Counted from the stretch's first letter, positions 1 to 8,033 are shown. The stretch: 64,000 nt of DNA from Streptomyces musisoli (GCF_016741855.1 NZ_JAERRH010000018.1:103810-167809), one strand, 5' to 3'. Notes: a model not told the origin generated them from the letters alone. Program-made: numbers and translations.

Positions 1-336
1 GTTCATCGCCCCCGAGCGCAGCACCGCCAGACGCTCCTCGAGGACCTCTTCGAGTTCCTCGCGGGTGCGTCGCTCCATCAGCATGTCCCAATGGGTACGC
101 GCGGGCTTGGCCTTCTTCTCCTCAGGGCCGTCGCCGTCCACCAGAAGTGCCTGGGCCCCGCAGACCTTGCACTCCCACTCCGGCGGGATCTCCGCCTCGA
201 CCGAGAAGGGCATCTCGAAGCGGTGCCCCTTCTCACATGCGTACTCCACGGCCTGGCGCGGGGCCAGGTCGATACCGCGGTCCGTCTCGTAGCTGGTCAC
301 CACGAGGCGCGTACCGCGAAGAGCTCGCTCACTCAT
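1..336 (-). CDS. rbpA: RNA polymerase-binding protein RbpA (C-terminus cut by window edge)
   Basis: The 112 residues present read as RbpA, the actinobacterial protein that binds RNA polymerase and the principal sigma factor and promotes open-complex formation. The start MSERALRGTRLVVTSYETD, the zinc-ribbon-like centre (YACEKGH, then WECKVCG) and the sigma-interacting helix (MLMERRTREELEEVLEERL) are all visible. The family is about 120 residues, so only roughly the last dozen are missing beyond position 1. The ATG at 334-336 begins the conserved sequence. A sigma-R type promoter lies about 60 bp upstream, which fits the known control of rbpA by disulphide stress in S. coelicolor. Confidence 0.95.
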   Translation of the reverse strand, partial: MSERALRGTRLVVTSYETDRGIDLAPRQAVEYACEKGHRFEMPFSVEAEIPPEWECKVCGAQALLVDGDGPEEKKAKPARTHWDMLMERRTREELEEVLEERLAVLRSGAMN

Positions 337-397
337 GAATCGTGCCTCCCGGGCTTGTCGCCCACAGGACAGGTGTCGCTGTCGTCGTCATCCGGTC

Positions 398-424
398 AAC
401 GTCCGGTCGGCGGTAAAGATTCCC
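398..424 (-). promoter_or_regulatory. Sigma-R type promoter of rbpA
   Basis: Read on the minus strand, GGGAAT (419-424) is followed by exactly 18 bases and then GTT (398-400). This matches the sigma-R consensus GGAAT-N18-GTT. Transcription would start near 390 and leave a leader of about 55 nt before the rbpA ATG. rbpA is an established sigma-R target in S. coelicolor; the assignment here rests on the motif and its position. Confidence 0.8.
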
Positions 425-499
425 GTTCCGAGTCCCGTTCCGGGTCATGCGTCGCCGTCGTAGCCGCCCCTTGTTCTACCCACAGGCGCCCGGTTTGTC

Positions 500-517
500 A
501 CATCTGCTAGCAGATGT
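500..517. promoter_or_regulatory. 18-bp perfect palindrome upstream of rbpA
   Basis: ACATCTGCTAGCAGATGT is its own reverse complement, and its AT content is high for this DNA. It lies between the end of the MFS gene and the rbpA promoter, about 75 bp upstream of the -35 element, and is flanked by a GTCAC direct repeat. It could be an operator or part of an MFS terminator. No T-rich tail follows it. Confidence 0.4.
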
Positions 518-614
518 CACCCAGCGTTTCGGCATCTTTGACGCGCAGTAACGGTCCGCCTGGCAGGCCAAACGCGTACACTACCGCCCTTTCGCGCCGA
601 GTGCTAAATCGACG

Positions 615-2009
615 CTAGATCTTTTCCGGAACCGTGTTGCCCGCCTCGCCGATCGCCCGCCGCACCGGGACCCGTGCGAGCAGGGCGAAGCCGAGGACGA
701 AGAAGGCCACCAGCGAGACGATCGCGGACCGGTAGCTCCCGGTCAGCTGGTAGGTCACGCCGAACAGCAGCGGGCCGAGCCAGCTCATCCCGCGGTCGCT
801 CATCTCGTACGCGGAGAAGTACTCGGCCTCCTTCCCCGGCGGCACCAGGTGCGAGAACAGCGACCGGGACAGCGCCTGGCTGCCGCCGAGCACCAGGCCG
901 ATCCCGGAGGCCAGCACGAAGAAGAACACCGGCGCCCCGGCCGGCAGGAAGTAGCCCGCCGCCAGCGTGACCGTCCATGCCACCAGCGAGCCGAGGATCG
1001 TCCGCTGCGCGCCGTACGTCCGCGCCAGCCGGCCCATCGCCAGCGCGCCCGCCACGGCCAGCACCTGTACCAGCAGCACGGCCACGATGAGCGTCGACTG
1101 CCCGAGCCCCAGCTCCTCGGAGCCGTACACCGACGCCTGGGAGATCACGGTCTGGATGCCGTCGTTGTAGACGAGGTAGGCCAGCAGGAACGCCAGCGTC
1201 AGCGGATACCGGCGCATGTCCCGGACCGTCGCCGCGAGCTGCCGCAGCCCCGGCGCCGTGGCCTGCTCCACGCGCGCGTGCCGGTCGCGCAGCCTGCGCA
1301 GCGGTACGAGCGTGAAGGCACCCCACCACAGGCCGGCCGTGGCCAGGCACACGCGCACCGCGGCGGTCTCGGAGAGGCCGAAGGAGTCGTGCGCCGAGTA
1401 GAGCACCAGATCGGCGACGAGGACCAGGGCCCCCGCCGCGTAGCCGAGGGCCCAGCCCCGGGAGGAGACCGCGTCGCGCTCCTCGGGCGGAGCGATCTGC
1501 GGCAGGTAGGAGTTGTAGAGCATCATCCCGACGGACTGCGCCGCGTTGGCCACGATCAGCAGCACCCCGCCGAGCAGGTACCGGTCGCCGTCCAGGAAGA
1601 ACATCCCGGTCGTGGCCGCCGCACCGGTGTACGCCGCCGCGGCGAGCAGCGGCTTCTTGCGGCCCGTGCGGTCGGCCGCGCCGCCCACCAGCGGCATCAG
1701 GACGACCGCGAGGACCACCGACAGGGACACCGAGTAGGCGAAGAACGAGCCCGCGCGGACCGGGAGGCCCAGCGGGTGCACATAGCCGTCGCCGTCCGCG
1801 GCCCGCTCGGCGACCGAGGTGAGGTAGGGGCCGAGGAACACGGTGAGGACGGTCGTCGAATAGACCGAGCAGGCCCAGTCGTAGACGTACCAGCCCCGCT
1901 GCTCGCGTCTGCGTCCGGCGGTCTCGTCCGCCGCCCGTGCCCGCACGGTGTCGGTGCCCACCCGTGCCCTCGCTTCCCCGCTGTCCTGCGAAGGCTCGGG
2001 CCGAGGCAC
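615..2009 (-). CDS. MFS transporter, UMF1/Atg22-like family
   Basis: This is a 464-residue integral membrane transporter with about 12 hydrophobic segments. The entry WYVYDWACSVYSTTVLTVFLG, in which YDWA is the family hallmark, and the loop GGAADRTGRKKPLL between segments 2 and 3 are typical of UMF1/Atg22-like MFS proteins. The substrate cannot be read from the sequence. The GTG start lies 8 bp after the stop of the upstream GDPD gene, so it is probably the last gene of a yczE-like / GDPD / MFS operon. The hydrophilic N-terminal stretch of about 35 residues may be shorter if a later start is used. Confidence 0.8.
   Translation of the reverse strand: MPRPEPSQDSGEARARVGTDTVRARAADETAGRRREQRGWYVYDWACSVYSTTVLTVFLGPYLTSVAERAADGDGYVHPLGLPVRAGSFFAYSVSLSVVLAVVLMPLVGGAADRTGRKKPLLAAAAYTGAAATTGMFFLDGDRYLLGGVLLIVANAAQSVGMMLYNSYLPQIAPPEERDAVSSRGWALGYAAGALVLVADLVLYSAHDSFGLSETAAVRVCLATAGLWWGAFTLVPLRRLRDRHARVEQATAPGLRQLAATVRDMRRYPLTLAFLLAYLVYNDGIQTVISQASVYGSEELGLGQSTLIVAVLLVQVLAVAGALAMGRLARTYGAQRTILGSLVAWTVTLAAGYFLPAGAPVFFFVLASGIGLVLGGSQALSRSLFSHLVPPGKEAEYFSAYEMSDRGMSWLGPLLFGVTYQLTGSYRSAIVSLVAFFVLGFALLARVPVRRAIGEAGNTVPEKI
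1269..1280. repeat. Copy of the iterated palindrome CACGCGCGCGTG
   Basis: This is the first of eleven exact copies seen in the window (starts 1269, 2519, 5781, 11834, 12291, 14769, 22399, 48666, 51813, 56244, 58079). Shorter CACGCGCGTG cores start at 13787, 23676, 23742 and 58478. Copies fall in several reading frames and in two noncoding spots, so protein sequence alone does not explain them. Confidence 0.7.
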
Positions 2010-2017
2010 CCGGGCGG

Positions 2018-2794
2018 TCAGACCCAGACGCCGCGCTCTTCCATGACCTTGCGCAACGTGTCGATGTGGTCGGTCATGATGCCATCAACCCCCAGGTCCA
2101 GGAGCCGGTGCATCCGCTCCGGTTCGTTGACGGTCCACACGTGCACCTGGAGCCCGCGCGCGTGGGCGGCGCGGACGAAGCGGTGGTCGACCACGGGGAC
2201 ACCCGACTGCGCCTCGGGCACCTGCGCGGCCACTGCCGACCGGCGCACCGCGGCCGGCAGGCCCCAGGAGCGCAGCCGCAGGTTCAGCACCCCGCGCGTG
2301 CCGAAGGAAGTGGCCAGCCGGGGCCCGGCCAGCCGCTGCGCCCGCAGCACCCGCGCCTCGGAGAAGGAGCCCACACAGACCCGGTCCCAGGCGTTGGTGC
2401 GCTCGATCAGCTCCAGCAGGGGCCGCAGCGCCGGCTCCGCCTTGACGTCGACGTTCCAGCGCACCTCGGGGAAGGTGTCCAGCAGCTCCTCGAACAGCGG
2501 CACCGGTTCCAGGCCGCCCACGCGCGCGTGCCGTACGTCCGCCCACGGCAGATCGGCGATCCGGCCCGCGCCGTCGGTGACCCGGTCCAGGGTCGCGTCG
2601 TGGAAGGCGACCAGCCGGCCGTCGGCCGTGGCGTGCACGTCCGTCTCGATGTACCGGTAGCCCATCTCCACCGCACGCCGGAACTGCGCCACGGTGTTCT
2701 CCAGGCCGTCGGCCGCCCCGCCCCGGTGGGCGAAGGCGATCGGCCCGGGGTGGTCCAGGTAGGGGTGGCGCAGGGGCGGTGTCGTGAGGGTCAC
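2018..2794 (-). CDS. Glycerophosphodiester phosphodiesterase
   Basis: The predicted 258-residue enzyme hydrolyses glycerophosphodiesters to glycerol-3-phosphate and an alcohol. Catalytic signatures are clear: HRGG at 23-26, EN at 32-33, E50 and D52 in ETDVH, and H65 in FHD. NVDVKAE carries the later acidic metal ligand and a C-terminal HVWTVN segment closes the TIM barrel. No signal peptide is seen, so it should be cytoplasmic. The GTG at 2794 was chosen because it overlaps the stop of the upstream membrane gene (GTGA); the in-frame sequence further upstream has the codon pattern of a shadow of that gene. Confidence 0.9.
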   Translation of the reverse strand: MTLTTPPLRHPYLDHPGPIAFAHRGGAADGLENTVAQFRRAVEMGYRYIETDVHATADGRLVAFHDATLDRVTDGAGRIADLPWADVRHARVGGLEPVPLFEELLDTFPEVRWNVDVKAEPALRPLLELIERTNAWDRVCVGSFSEARVLRAQRLAGPRLATSFGTRGVLNLRLRSWGLPAAVRRSAVAAQVPEAQSGVPVVDHRFVRAAHARGLQVHVWTVNEPERMHRLLDLGVDGIMTDHIDTLRKVMEERGVWV

Positions 2795-3462
2795 GGACGC
2801 AGTATGACCCCCTCGGGTGTCGCGGCGGCAACGACCGTGCTGCCCGTCGGTGCCGGCGGGACGGCGAACCACCGCAGGAACGCCTGTGCCAGCGGGCCGA
2901 TGGACACGGCATACAGCACGGTGCCCACCCCGACGGTGCCGCCCAGGACGAATCCGGTGACCACCACCGCCACCTCGATCACCGTCCGTATCAGCCGGAT
3001 CGACCGGCCGGTGCGCCGGTGCAGCCCCGTCATCAGGCCGTCGCGCGGACCCGGGCCGAAGCGGGCCGCGATGTACAGACCGGTCGCCATGCCGTTCAGC
3101 ACGATCCCCACGACCAGGAGCGGGACCCGCACGGCGAGGGAGCGCGGCTCCGGCAGGAGCGCGAGCGAGCCGTCCATGGCGAGACCGATGACGAAGACGT
3201 TGGAGACCGTGCCGAGCCCGGGCCGCTGGCGCAGCGGGATCCACAGGAGCAGCACCGCCGCGCCCACGATGATCAACACGACCCCGATGCTCATCCCGGT
3301 CAGCTCCGCGAGGCCCTGGTGCAGCACGTTCCACGGCTCCAGCCCCAGCCCCGCCGCCACGAGCAGCGCGGAACTCACGCCGTACAGAGTGAGTCCGGCG
3401 TACAGCTGGATCAGCCGTCGTCCGAGACGGCGGCCGGAAGCGGACGCGCTGGGAGCGGACAC
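2791..3462 (-). CDS. YczE-type integral membrane protein
   Basis: A 223-residue protein with about five membrane segments. It begins RLIQLYAGLTLYGVSSALLV and contains GLGLEPWNVLHQGL and RFGPGPRDGLMTGL, motifs of the YczE/YitT-like family of unknown function. The GTG at 3462 follows a purine-rich stretch and gives a short hydrophilic N-terminus. It is transcribed divergently from a MocR-type regulator, a pairing known for yczE/yczR, so it is probably that regulator's target. It overlaps the GDPD gene by 4 bp (GTGA). Confidence 0.8.
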   Translation of the reverse strand: MSAPSASASGRRLGRRLIQLYAGLTLYGVSSALLVAAGLGLEPWNVLHQGLAELTGMSIGVVLIIVGAAVLLLWIPLRQRPGLGTVSNVFVIGLAMDGSLALLPEPRSLAVRVPLLVVGIVLNGMATGLYIAARFGPGPRDGLMTGLHRRTGRSIRLIRTVIEVAVVVTGFVLGGTVGVGTVLYAVSIGPLAQAFLRWFAVPPAPTGSTVVAAATPEGVILRP

Positions 3463-3516
3463 GAGATACCCCCCTGGGTGGTGGCAGTGGCCTGATGCAT
3501 GACACTCTGTGGCTTG

Positions 3517-3532
3517 GGATGGATCGCCATCC
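3517..3532. promoter_or_regulatory. Candidate operator between yczE-like gene and MocR regulator
   Basis: GGATGGATCGCCATCC has 6-bp inverted arms around a 4-bp centre. It is followed directly by ATGGCCA, which repeats part of the element. It lies in the 102-bp divergent promoter region, where a MocR-type regulator would be expected to bind. Assignment is by position and symmetry only. Confidence 0.5.
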
Positions 3533-3564
3533 ATGGCCAATTCGGGGAAGGTGGACTGATCGTC

Positions 3565-5073
3565 ATGGCGCAGTGGACCTCGGCAGTGGGGGCCGCGCAA
3601 CTCGCCCGGCTCCTCACCTCCCAGCAGGACCGCCCGGCCGGCCCCGGCACCCGCCGTCCCCCGGCCTATCGCGCCCTCGCCGACGGCATCCGGCTGCTCG
3701 TGCTGGAGGGCCGGGTCCCGGTGGCCGCGCGGCTGCCCGCGGAGCGCGAACTGGCCCTGGCCCTCTCCGTCAGCCGCACCACGGTCGCGGCGGCCTACGA
3801 GGCGCTGCGCGGCGAGGGCTTCCTGGAGTCCCGGCGCGGAGCGGGCAGCTGGACCGCCGTGCCGGCCGGCAACCCGATCCCGGCCCGCGGCCTGGAACCG
3901 CTCCCGCCGGAGGCCCTCGGCTCGGTGATCGACCTCGGCTGCGCCTCGCTCCCGGCGCCCGAGCCGTGGCTGACCCGGGCCGTGCAGGGCGCCCTGGAGG
4001 AACTGCCGCCGTACGCCCACACGCACGGCGACTACCCGGCCGGGCTGCCCGCCCTGCGCTCGATGATCGCCGAGCGCTACACCGCGCGCGGGATCCCCAC
4101 CATGCCCGAGCAGATCATGGTGACGACCGGCGCGATGGGGGCCATCGACGCGATCTGCCACCTCTTCGCGGGCCGGGGCGAGCGGATCGCCGTGGAGTCG
4201 CCGTCCTACGCCAACATCCTCCAGCTGATGCGTGAGGCGGGCGCCCGGCTCGTCCCGGTCGCGATGGCCGAGGGGCTGTCCGGCTGGGACATGGACCGCT
4301 GGCGCCAGGTCCTGCGCGAGGCCGCGCCGCGCATTGCCTACGTCGTCGCCGACTTCCACAACCCCACCGGCGCGCTCGCCGACGAGGACCAGCGGCGCCG
4401 GCTGGTGGACGCGGCCCGCTCGGCCGGCACGGTCCTCGTCGCCGACGAGACGATGTCCGAACTCTGGCTCGACGAGGACTTCCGGGACGGCGGCATGCCC
4501 CGCCCGGTGTGCGGCTTCGACCCGGCCGGCTCCACGGTGATCACGGTCGGCTCGGCCAGCAAGGCGTTCTGGGCGGGGATGCGCATCGGCTGGGTGCGCG
4601 CGGCGCCCGACGTCGTGCGCAGCCTGGTCGCCGCGCGGGCGTACGCCGACCTGGGCACGCCGGTGCTGGAGCAGCTCGCCGTGAACTGGCTCTTCAGCAC
4701 CGGAGGCTGGGCGGAGGCGGTGGAGCTGCGCCGGGTGCAGGCCCGCGAGAACCGCGACGCCCTGGTCACCGCCCTGCGCCGGGAACTGCCGGACTGGGAG
4801 TTCGAGGTCCCCCGGGGCGGCCTGACCCTCTGGGTCCGCGCCGGCGGTCTCTCCGGCTCCCGCCTCGCGGAAGCGGGCGAGCGGGTCGGCGTCCGGGTGC
4901 CCTCCGGTCCCCGCTTCGGCGTCGACGGCGCCTTCGAGGGCTACGTGCGGCTTCCGTTCACCGTCGGGGGAGCGGTGGCGGACGAGGCGGCGGTACGGCT
5001 GGCCGCCGCGGCCCGGCTGGTGGAGTCGGGGATGACGGGCGGCTCGGAGGCGCCGCGCACGTTCGTGGCGTAG
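3565..5073 (+). CDS. MocR/YczR-type PLP-dependent transcriptional regulator
   Basis: A 502-residue fusion of a GntR winged helix and a type-I aminotransferase fold. The wHTH runs about 35-110 (LPAERELALALSVSRTTVAA, then SRRGAGSW). The PLP-binding lysine is K333 in VGSASKAFWAG, and DFHNPTG and DETMSELW are typical aminotransferase landmarks. Such proteins usually sense PLP or an amino compound and do not act as transaminases. The ATG at 3565 is preceded by GGAAGGTGGA; an upstream in-frame ATG at 3499 would run through the operator. It is divergent from the yczE-like operon, which it probably controls. Confidence 0.88.
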   Translation: MAQWTSAVGAAQLARLLTSQQDRPAGPGTRRPPAYRALADGIRLLVLEGRVPVAARLPAERELALALSVSRTTVAAAYEALRGEGFLESRRGAGSWTAVPAGNPIPARGLEPLPPEALGSVIDLGCASLPAPEPWLTRAVQGALEELPPYAHTHGDYPAGLPALRSMIAERYTARGIPTMPEQIMVTTGAMGAIDAICHLFAGRGERIAVESPSYANILQLMREAGARLVPVAMAEGLSGWDMDRWRQVLREAAPRIAYVVADFHNPTGALADEDQRRRLVDAARSAGTVLVADETMSELWLDEDFRDGGMPRPVCGFDPAGSTVITVGSASKAFWAGMRIGWVRAAPDVVRSLVAARAYADLGTPVLEQLAVNWLFSTGGWAEAVELRRVQARENRDALVTALRRELPDWEFEVPRGGLTLWVRAGGLSGSRLAEAGERVGVRVPSGPRFGVDGAFEGYVRLPFTVGGAVADEAAVRLAAAARLVESGMTGGSEAPRTFVA

Positions 5074-5310
5074 CCGGGTCCTCAGCCGCACCACGCACGC
5101 CACGCGCCGCCACGCGCCGCCACGCGCCGCCGAGCGGCACGGGTGGCGCGGGTGGCGCGGCCGACGGCCCGGAACGGCGGAGCGGCAGCCCGGAGGGGCG
5201 GGGACGGCGACCACCCCCGCCCGCCCCGGCGCCGCGCACCCGGCCGGCTCCCGGCCGCGGCGTGGGGCGGCGTCTCGGCCGCGTGGTGGGGCGGAGTTCC
5301 GTCCCCGCCT
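5074..5310. other. Intergenic stretch with CGCCACGCGC-type short repeats
   Basis: About 240 bp of very GC-rich DNA without a credible gene. Four near-perfect decamer repeats (CACGCGCCGC) lie at about 5090-5135, followed by simple G/C-rich sequence up to the hairpin cluster that begins at 5311. Confidence 0.5.
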
Positions 5311-5397
5311 GCCGAGAGCTAGCCGGGCGCCGGCTAGCTAGGGTCTTTCGTTTGGATCAGGCCGGCATGATCCAAACGAGAGGCCCTAGCTCTCGGC
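5311..5397. terminator. Nested hairpin cluster / conserved palindromic repeat
   Basis: Three perfect or nearly perfect dyads are nested here. Outer arms GCCGAGAGCTAG (5311-5322) pair with 5386-5397. A first hairpin has 10-bp arms at 5317-5326 and 5330-5339. A second has 22-nt arms at 5338-5359 and 5368-5389, with core TCGTTTGGATCA and TGATCCAAACGA. The two non-Watson-Crick positions in the long arms become G-U pairs only in the plus-strand RNA, which favours a role as terminator of the MocR gene. The outer arm contains the TAG stop of the convergent ATPase gene. I recall TTTGGATCA-type dyads as dispersed repeats in Streptomyces genomes. Confidence 0.7.
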
Positions 5398-7083
5398 CGC
5401 CACCGCCTTCGCGGGTACCGGCGCCGTCCCCACCGCCGGCTTGGTGAGTCCGGCCGGCCTGGCGGTTTCCGCCGGTTCCGTGAGTTCGGCCGGCCGGGCG
5501 TGTTCCGGCTTCGTGGGTTCCGTCGTCCCGGCGGGTGCCGCCGGCTCCGCCTCCATCGCGGTGGTCCGGGCCGGCAGCAGCTCCAGCACCGCCTGCCGGT
5601 CGGCATCGCTCGTGGCGTCGTCGTAGGGATCCGGCGTACGCGGCACCTGGAGCCGGTGCACCGGACCGGACCCCAGCCGGGCGTACCCCCGCCCGGGCGG
5701 CACGTGTGCCGGCGGCGTCGTGTGCGGCGGCGCCCCGAGCACCGCCTCCACCTGCTGCGGCTCCGCGGCCCCCAGCACGACACGCGCGCGCGTGTGCTGC
5801 CGTACCGCGTCGCTGAGCGCCTCCGCGTGGTCGAACTGCTCGGCCACGACCACGGTCACGTTGGCCGCGCGCCCGTGCCGCAGCGGCACCTGCAGCAGGG
5901 CCTGCGGGTCCTTGCGGCCCTCCGCCGCCGCCAGGTGCGCGAAGACACCGGGCCGGTCCAGCAGGACCCACAACGGGCGCCGGGTGTCCGCGGGCGGCGG
6001 ATCGCCCGCCTGCCGGGCCAGGTTGATCGCGATCAGCCGTCGCTCGGTCTCCTGCGCGGCCCATTCGAGGCTGGCCAGCGCCCCGGCGAGGGAGCACTCG
6101 ACGGCCAGGACGCCGTCCCGCCCGGTAAGGCAGGCGTACTCGCCGGTGCCGCCGCCGTCGACGATCAGCACGTCGCCGTACTGGAGGGCCTGGAGGGCGA
6201 TGGAGCGCAGCAGCGTGGACGTGCCGCCGCCGGGGTGGCCCATGGCCAGCATGTGCGGCTCGGTGGAGCGGATTCCGGTGCGCCAGACGACCGGCGGGAC
6301 GTCGATCCTCTCCTCCCCGTAGGAGAGGGGGAGCGTGCGCTGGACCTCGCTGGGGTCGGTGTAGCCGAGGACGGTCTCGCCCGGCGCGGTCACGAAGCGC
6401 TGGGCGGGGACGTCGGCGGGCAGCGGGGCGAGGACGGTGACGGTGAGCCGGTTGCCCTCCTCGTCCCAGTCGAAGTGGTACTCGCGGCCCCGTCCCGCCT
6501 TCGCGGTGAGCAACTGCTCGATCCGCGCGCGGGCCGCGGGCTCGCCGTCCGGGAAGTAGGCGGGGTAGCGGATCACGAGGTGTCCGACGCGTCCGGCGTC
6601 GTCGAACTCGTGCGCCGCGAAGGCCTTCTCCCACTCCCCGCCGTGCGCGTACAGCGGCGCCGGATCCTCGGGGCCGGAGAAGTACGGCACCAGGGCCTCG
6701 TACAGCGCCTGGAGCCGTTCGATCTGGGACTCGTCGGGCCCCTCGGGCGCCGCCGGCGTGCGGTCGCGGCCCTGCCAGCCCGCCGCCGCCATCACGGTGA
6801 TGACGGCGAGCAGCGGACCGTACGGCACCAGGGCCACGACCAGGACCGCGGAGGCCACCAGGAACAGCAGTGGCCCGCGCCTGTCCTTGGGCGTGTCCGC
6901 CCATCTGCGCCGGCCGGCCGAGGCCAGCAGGCGCAGCCCGCGCGTGACGGTGATCAGCGGGTGGAGGACGTCGGTGGCACTGTCGGCCGCCGTCCGGGCC
7001 AGCTCCCTGCTCCGGGCGATCTGCGTCCGGGCGATCTGGGCGCTGTCCTTGCTCAGGATGCGGGGGAGGGGGCGCCGGGCCAC
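5386..7083 (-). CDS. FtsK/SpoIIIE-like membrane protein with degenerate nucleotide-binding motifs
   Basis: A 565-residue protein with two adjacent membrane segments at about 68-105 and a cytoplasmic domain laid out like the FtsK/SpoIIIE motor. GHPGGGTST (282-290) occupies the Walker A position, but the invariant Lys is Thr288. WVLLDRPG occupies Walker B with Arg377 where Glu is expected. An LIVDGGG segment and an EWAAQETERR helix follow the FtsK order. The last 70 residues are Pro/Thr/Glu-rich. It may be a pseudo-ATPase. The GTG at 7083 has an AGGAGT ribosome site. The next gene upstream encodes a 64-residue membrane protein, so the two probably form an operon. Confidence 0.7.
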   Translation of the reverse strand: MARRPLPRILSKDSAQIARTQIARSRELARTAADSATDVLHPLITVTRGLRLLASAGRRRWADTPKDRRGPLLFLVASAVLVVALVPYGPLLAVITVMAAAGWQGRDRTPAAPEGPDESQIERLQALYEALVPYFSGPEDPAPLYAHGGEWEKAFAAHEFDDAGRVGHLVIRYPAYFPDGEPAARARIEQLLTAKAGRGREYHFDWDEEGNRLTVTVLAPLPADVPAQRFVTAPGETVLGYTDPSEVQRTLPLSYGEERIDVPPVVWRTGIRSTEPHMLAMGHPGGGTSTLLRSIALQALQYGDVLIVDGGGTGEYACLTGRDGVLAVECSLAGALASLEWAAQETERRLIAINLARQAGDPPPADTRRPLWVLLDRPGVFAHLAAAEGRKDPQALLQVPLRHGRAANVTVVVAEQFDHAEALSDAVRQHTRARVVLGAAEPQQVEAVLGAPPHTTPPAHVPPGRGYARLGSGPVHRLQVPRTPDPYDDATSDADRQAVLELLPARTTAMEAEPAAPAGTTEPTKPEHARPAELTEPAETARPAGLTKPAVGTAPVPAKAVAAES

Positions 7084-7123
7084 TGCTGACTCCTGATCGT
7101 GCGTGCGGGTGGGGTGGGCGGGA

Positions 7124-7318
7124 TCAGAATTTGAGCCCGCCGAGGAGGCTGGCCAGGCTCTCGCCGCCGGCCTTGATGCTCGGGGCGATGGCCGTGCTCG
7201 ACAGGTAGAAGCCGAACAGGGCCGAGACCGTGGCGTGCGAGCCCTTCAGTCCGTCCTTGCGGAAGAAGAGAAAGACGACGACGCCGAGCAGGAACACGCC
7301 AGACAGGGAGAGGATCAT
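7124..7318 (-). CDS. Small membrane protein paired with the FtsK-like gene
   Basis: 64 residues with one strong membrane helix near the N-terminus (LSGVFLLGVVVFLFF), followed by RKDGLKGSHATVSALFGFYL, which could form a second. AGGAGG lies 7 bp before the ATG at 7318, so it is well supported despite its length. It precedes the FtsK-like gene by 40 bp on the same strand and is probably co-transcribed. Function is unknown; the pairing suggests it is a membrane partner of that protein. Confidence 0.75.
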   Translation of the reverse strand: MILSLSGVFLLGVVVFLFFRKDGLKGSHATVSALFGFYLSSTAIAPSIKAGGESLASLLGGLKF

Positions 7319-7640
7319 TTCGGGCCTCCTGGTGTCGAAGGTGGGGGACAGTCACCATGAGTTCTTCCAGGATCACAGGATGTATCCATACGATTAAAGG
7401 TGCAACTGGGTGAAAAACGGCTGATTTCCCTCAGTCGGAGGAGCCGGCTCCGGCCCGGGTTGACCAGGCGAATCGCCTCCCGCGGGGCCTGTCGCTGATC
7501 TTTACCTCGGGCACATCGGGTCATGTGCCGCGCAAGCCAGTACGCTGGCGATTCACTCGTACGGCTGCGTTCCTTCACTGCCGTACGCTCACTCAGTCCG
7601 CAAGCAGTCCCCGAACGCGCAAGGAGAGGTGGTCCGGCCG
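7319..7640. promoter_or_regulatory. Divergent promoter region with an 8-bp inverted repeat
   Basis: 322 bp between the small membrane protein and the ankyrin gene, with an AT-richer patch at 7370-7420 typical of promoters. CGTACGGC at 7558-7565 and GCCGTACG at 7580-7587 form a perfect 8-bp inverted repeat with 14-bp spacing, about 55 bp upstream of the ankyrin start. No coding sequence is apparent. Confidence 0.45.
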
Positions 7641-8033
7641 ATGAGCGAAGCCCCCGACCCCGAGGTCGTGGAGCTGGCGACCAAGATCTTCGATCTGGCC
7701 CGGCAGGGGCAGACCGAGGCGCTCGTGGCGTATGTCGACGCGGGTGTTCCGGCCAACCTCACCAACGACCGCGGCGACTCCCTGGTGATGCTCGCCGCCT
7801 ACCACGGTCACGCCGACGCGGTGCGCGCGCTGCTCGCCCGCGGCGCGGCGGCGGACCAGATCAACGACCGGGGGCAGACCCCGCTCGCGGGCGCCGTCTT
7901 CAAGGGTGAGACGGACGTCATCAAGGCCCTCCTGGAGGGCGGAGCCGACCCTTCCGCGGGCACGCCGTCGGCCGTCGACACGGCCCGCATGTTCGCCAAG
8001 ACGGAACTGCTGGAACTGTTCGGCGCACACTGA
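7641..8033 (+). CDS. Ankyrin-repeat protein
   Basis: 130 residues, cytoplasmic, with two or three ankyrin repeats: NDRGDSLVMLAAYHGHADAV, then NDRGQTPLAGAVFKGETDVI, then a degenerate third. The N-terminal helix (EVVELATKIFDLARQGQTEAL) caps the stack. Ankyrin repeats bind other proteins and no enzymatic domain is present. The ATG at 7641 was preferred over a GTG inside the AAGGAGAGG ribosome site at 7621-7629, although the spacing of about 11 nt is long. Function and partner are unknown. Confidence 0.85.
   Translation: MSEAPDPEVVELATKIFDLARQGQTEALVAYVDAGVPANLTNDRGDSLVMLAAYHGHADAVRALLARGAAADQINDRGQTPLAGAVFKGETDVIKALLEGGADPSAGTPSAVDTARMFAKTELLELFGAH

Noticed and set aside
849..2660. A 603-codon plus-strand frame opposite the MFS and GDPD genes
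   Set aside because: Arg/Gln/His/Pro-rich low-complexity translation, no ribosome site, and it lies fully opposite two genes with clear family motifs.
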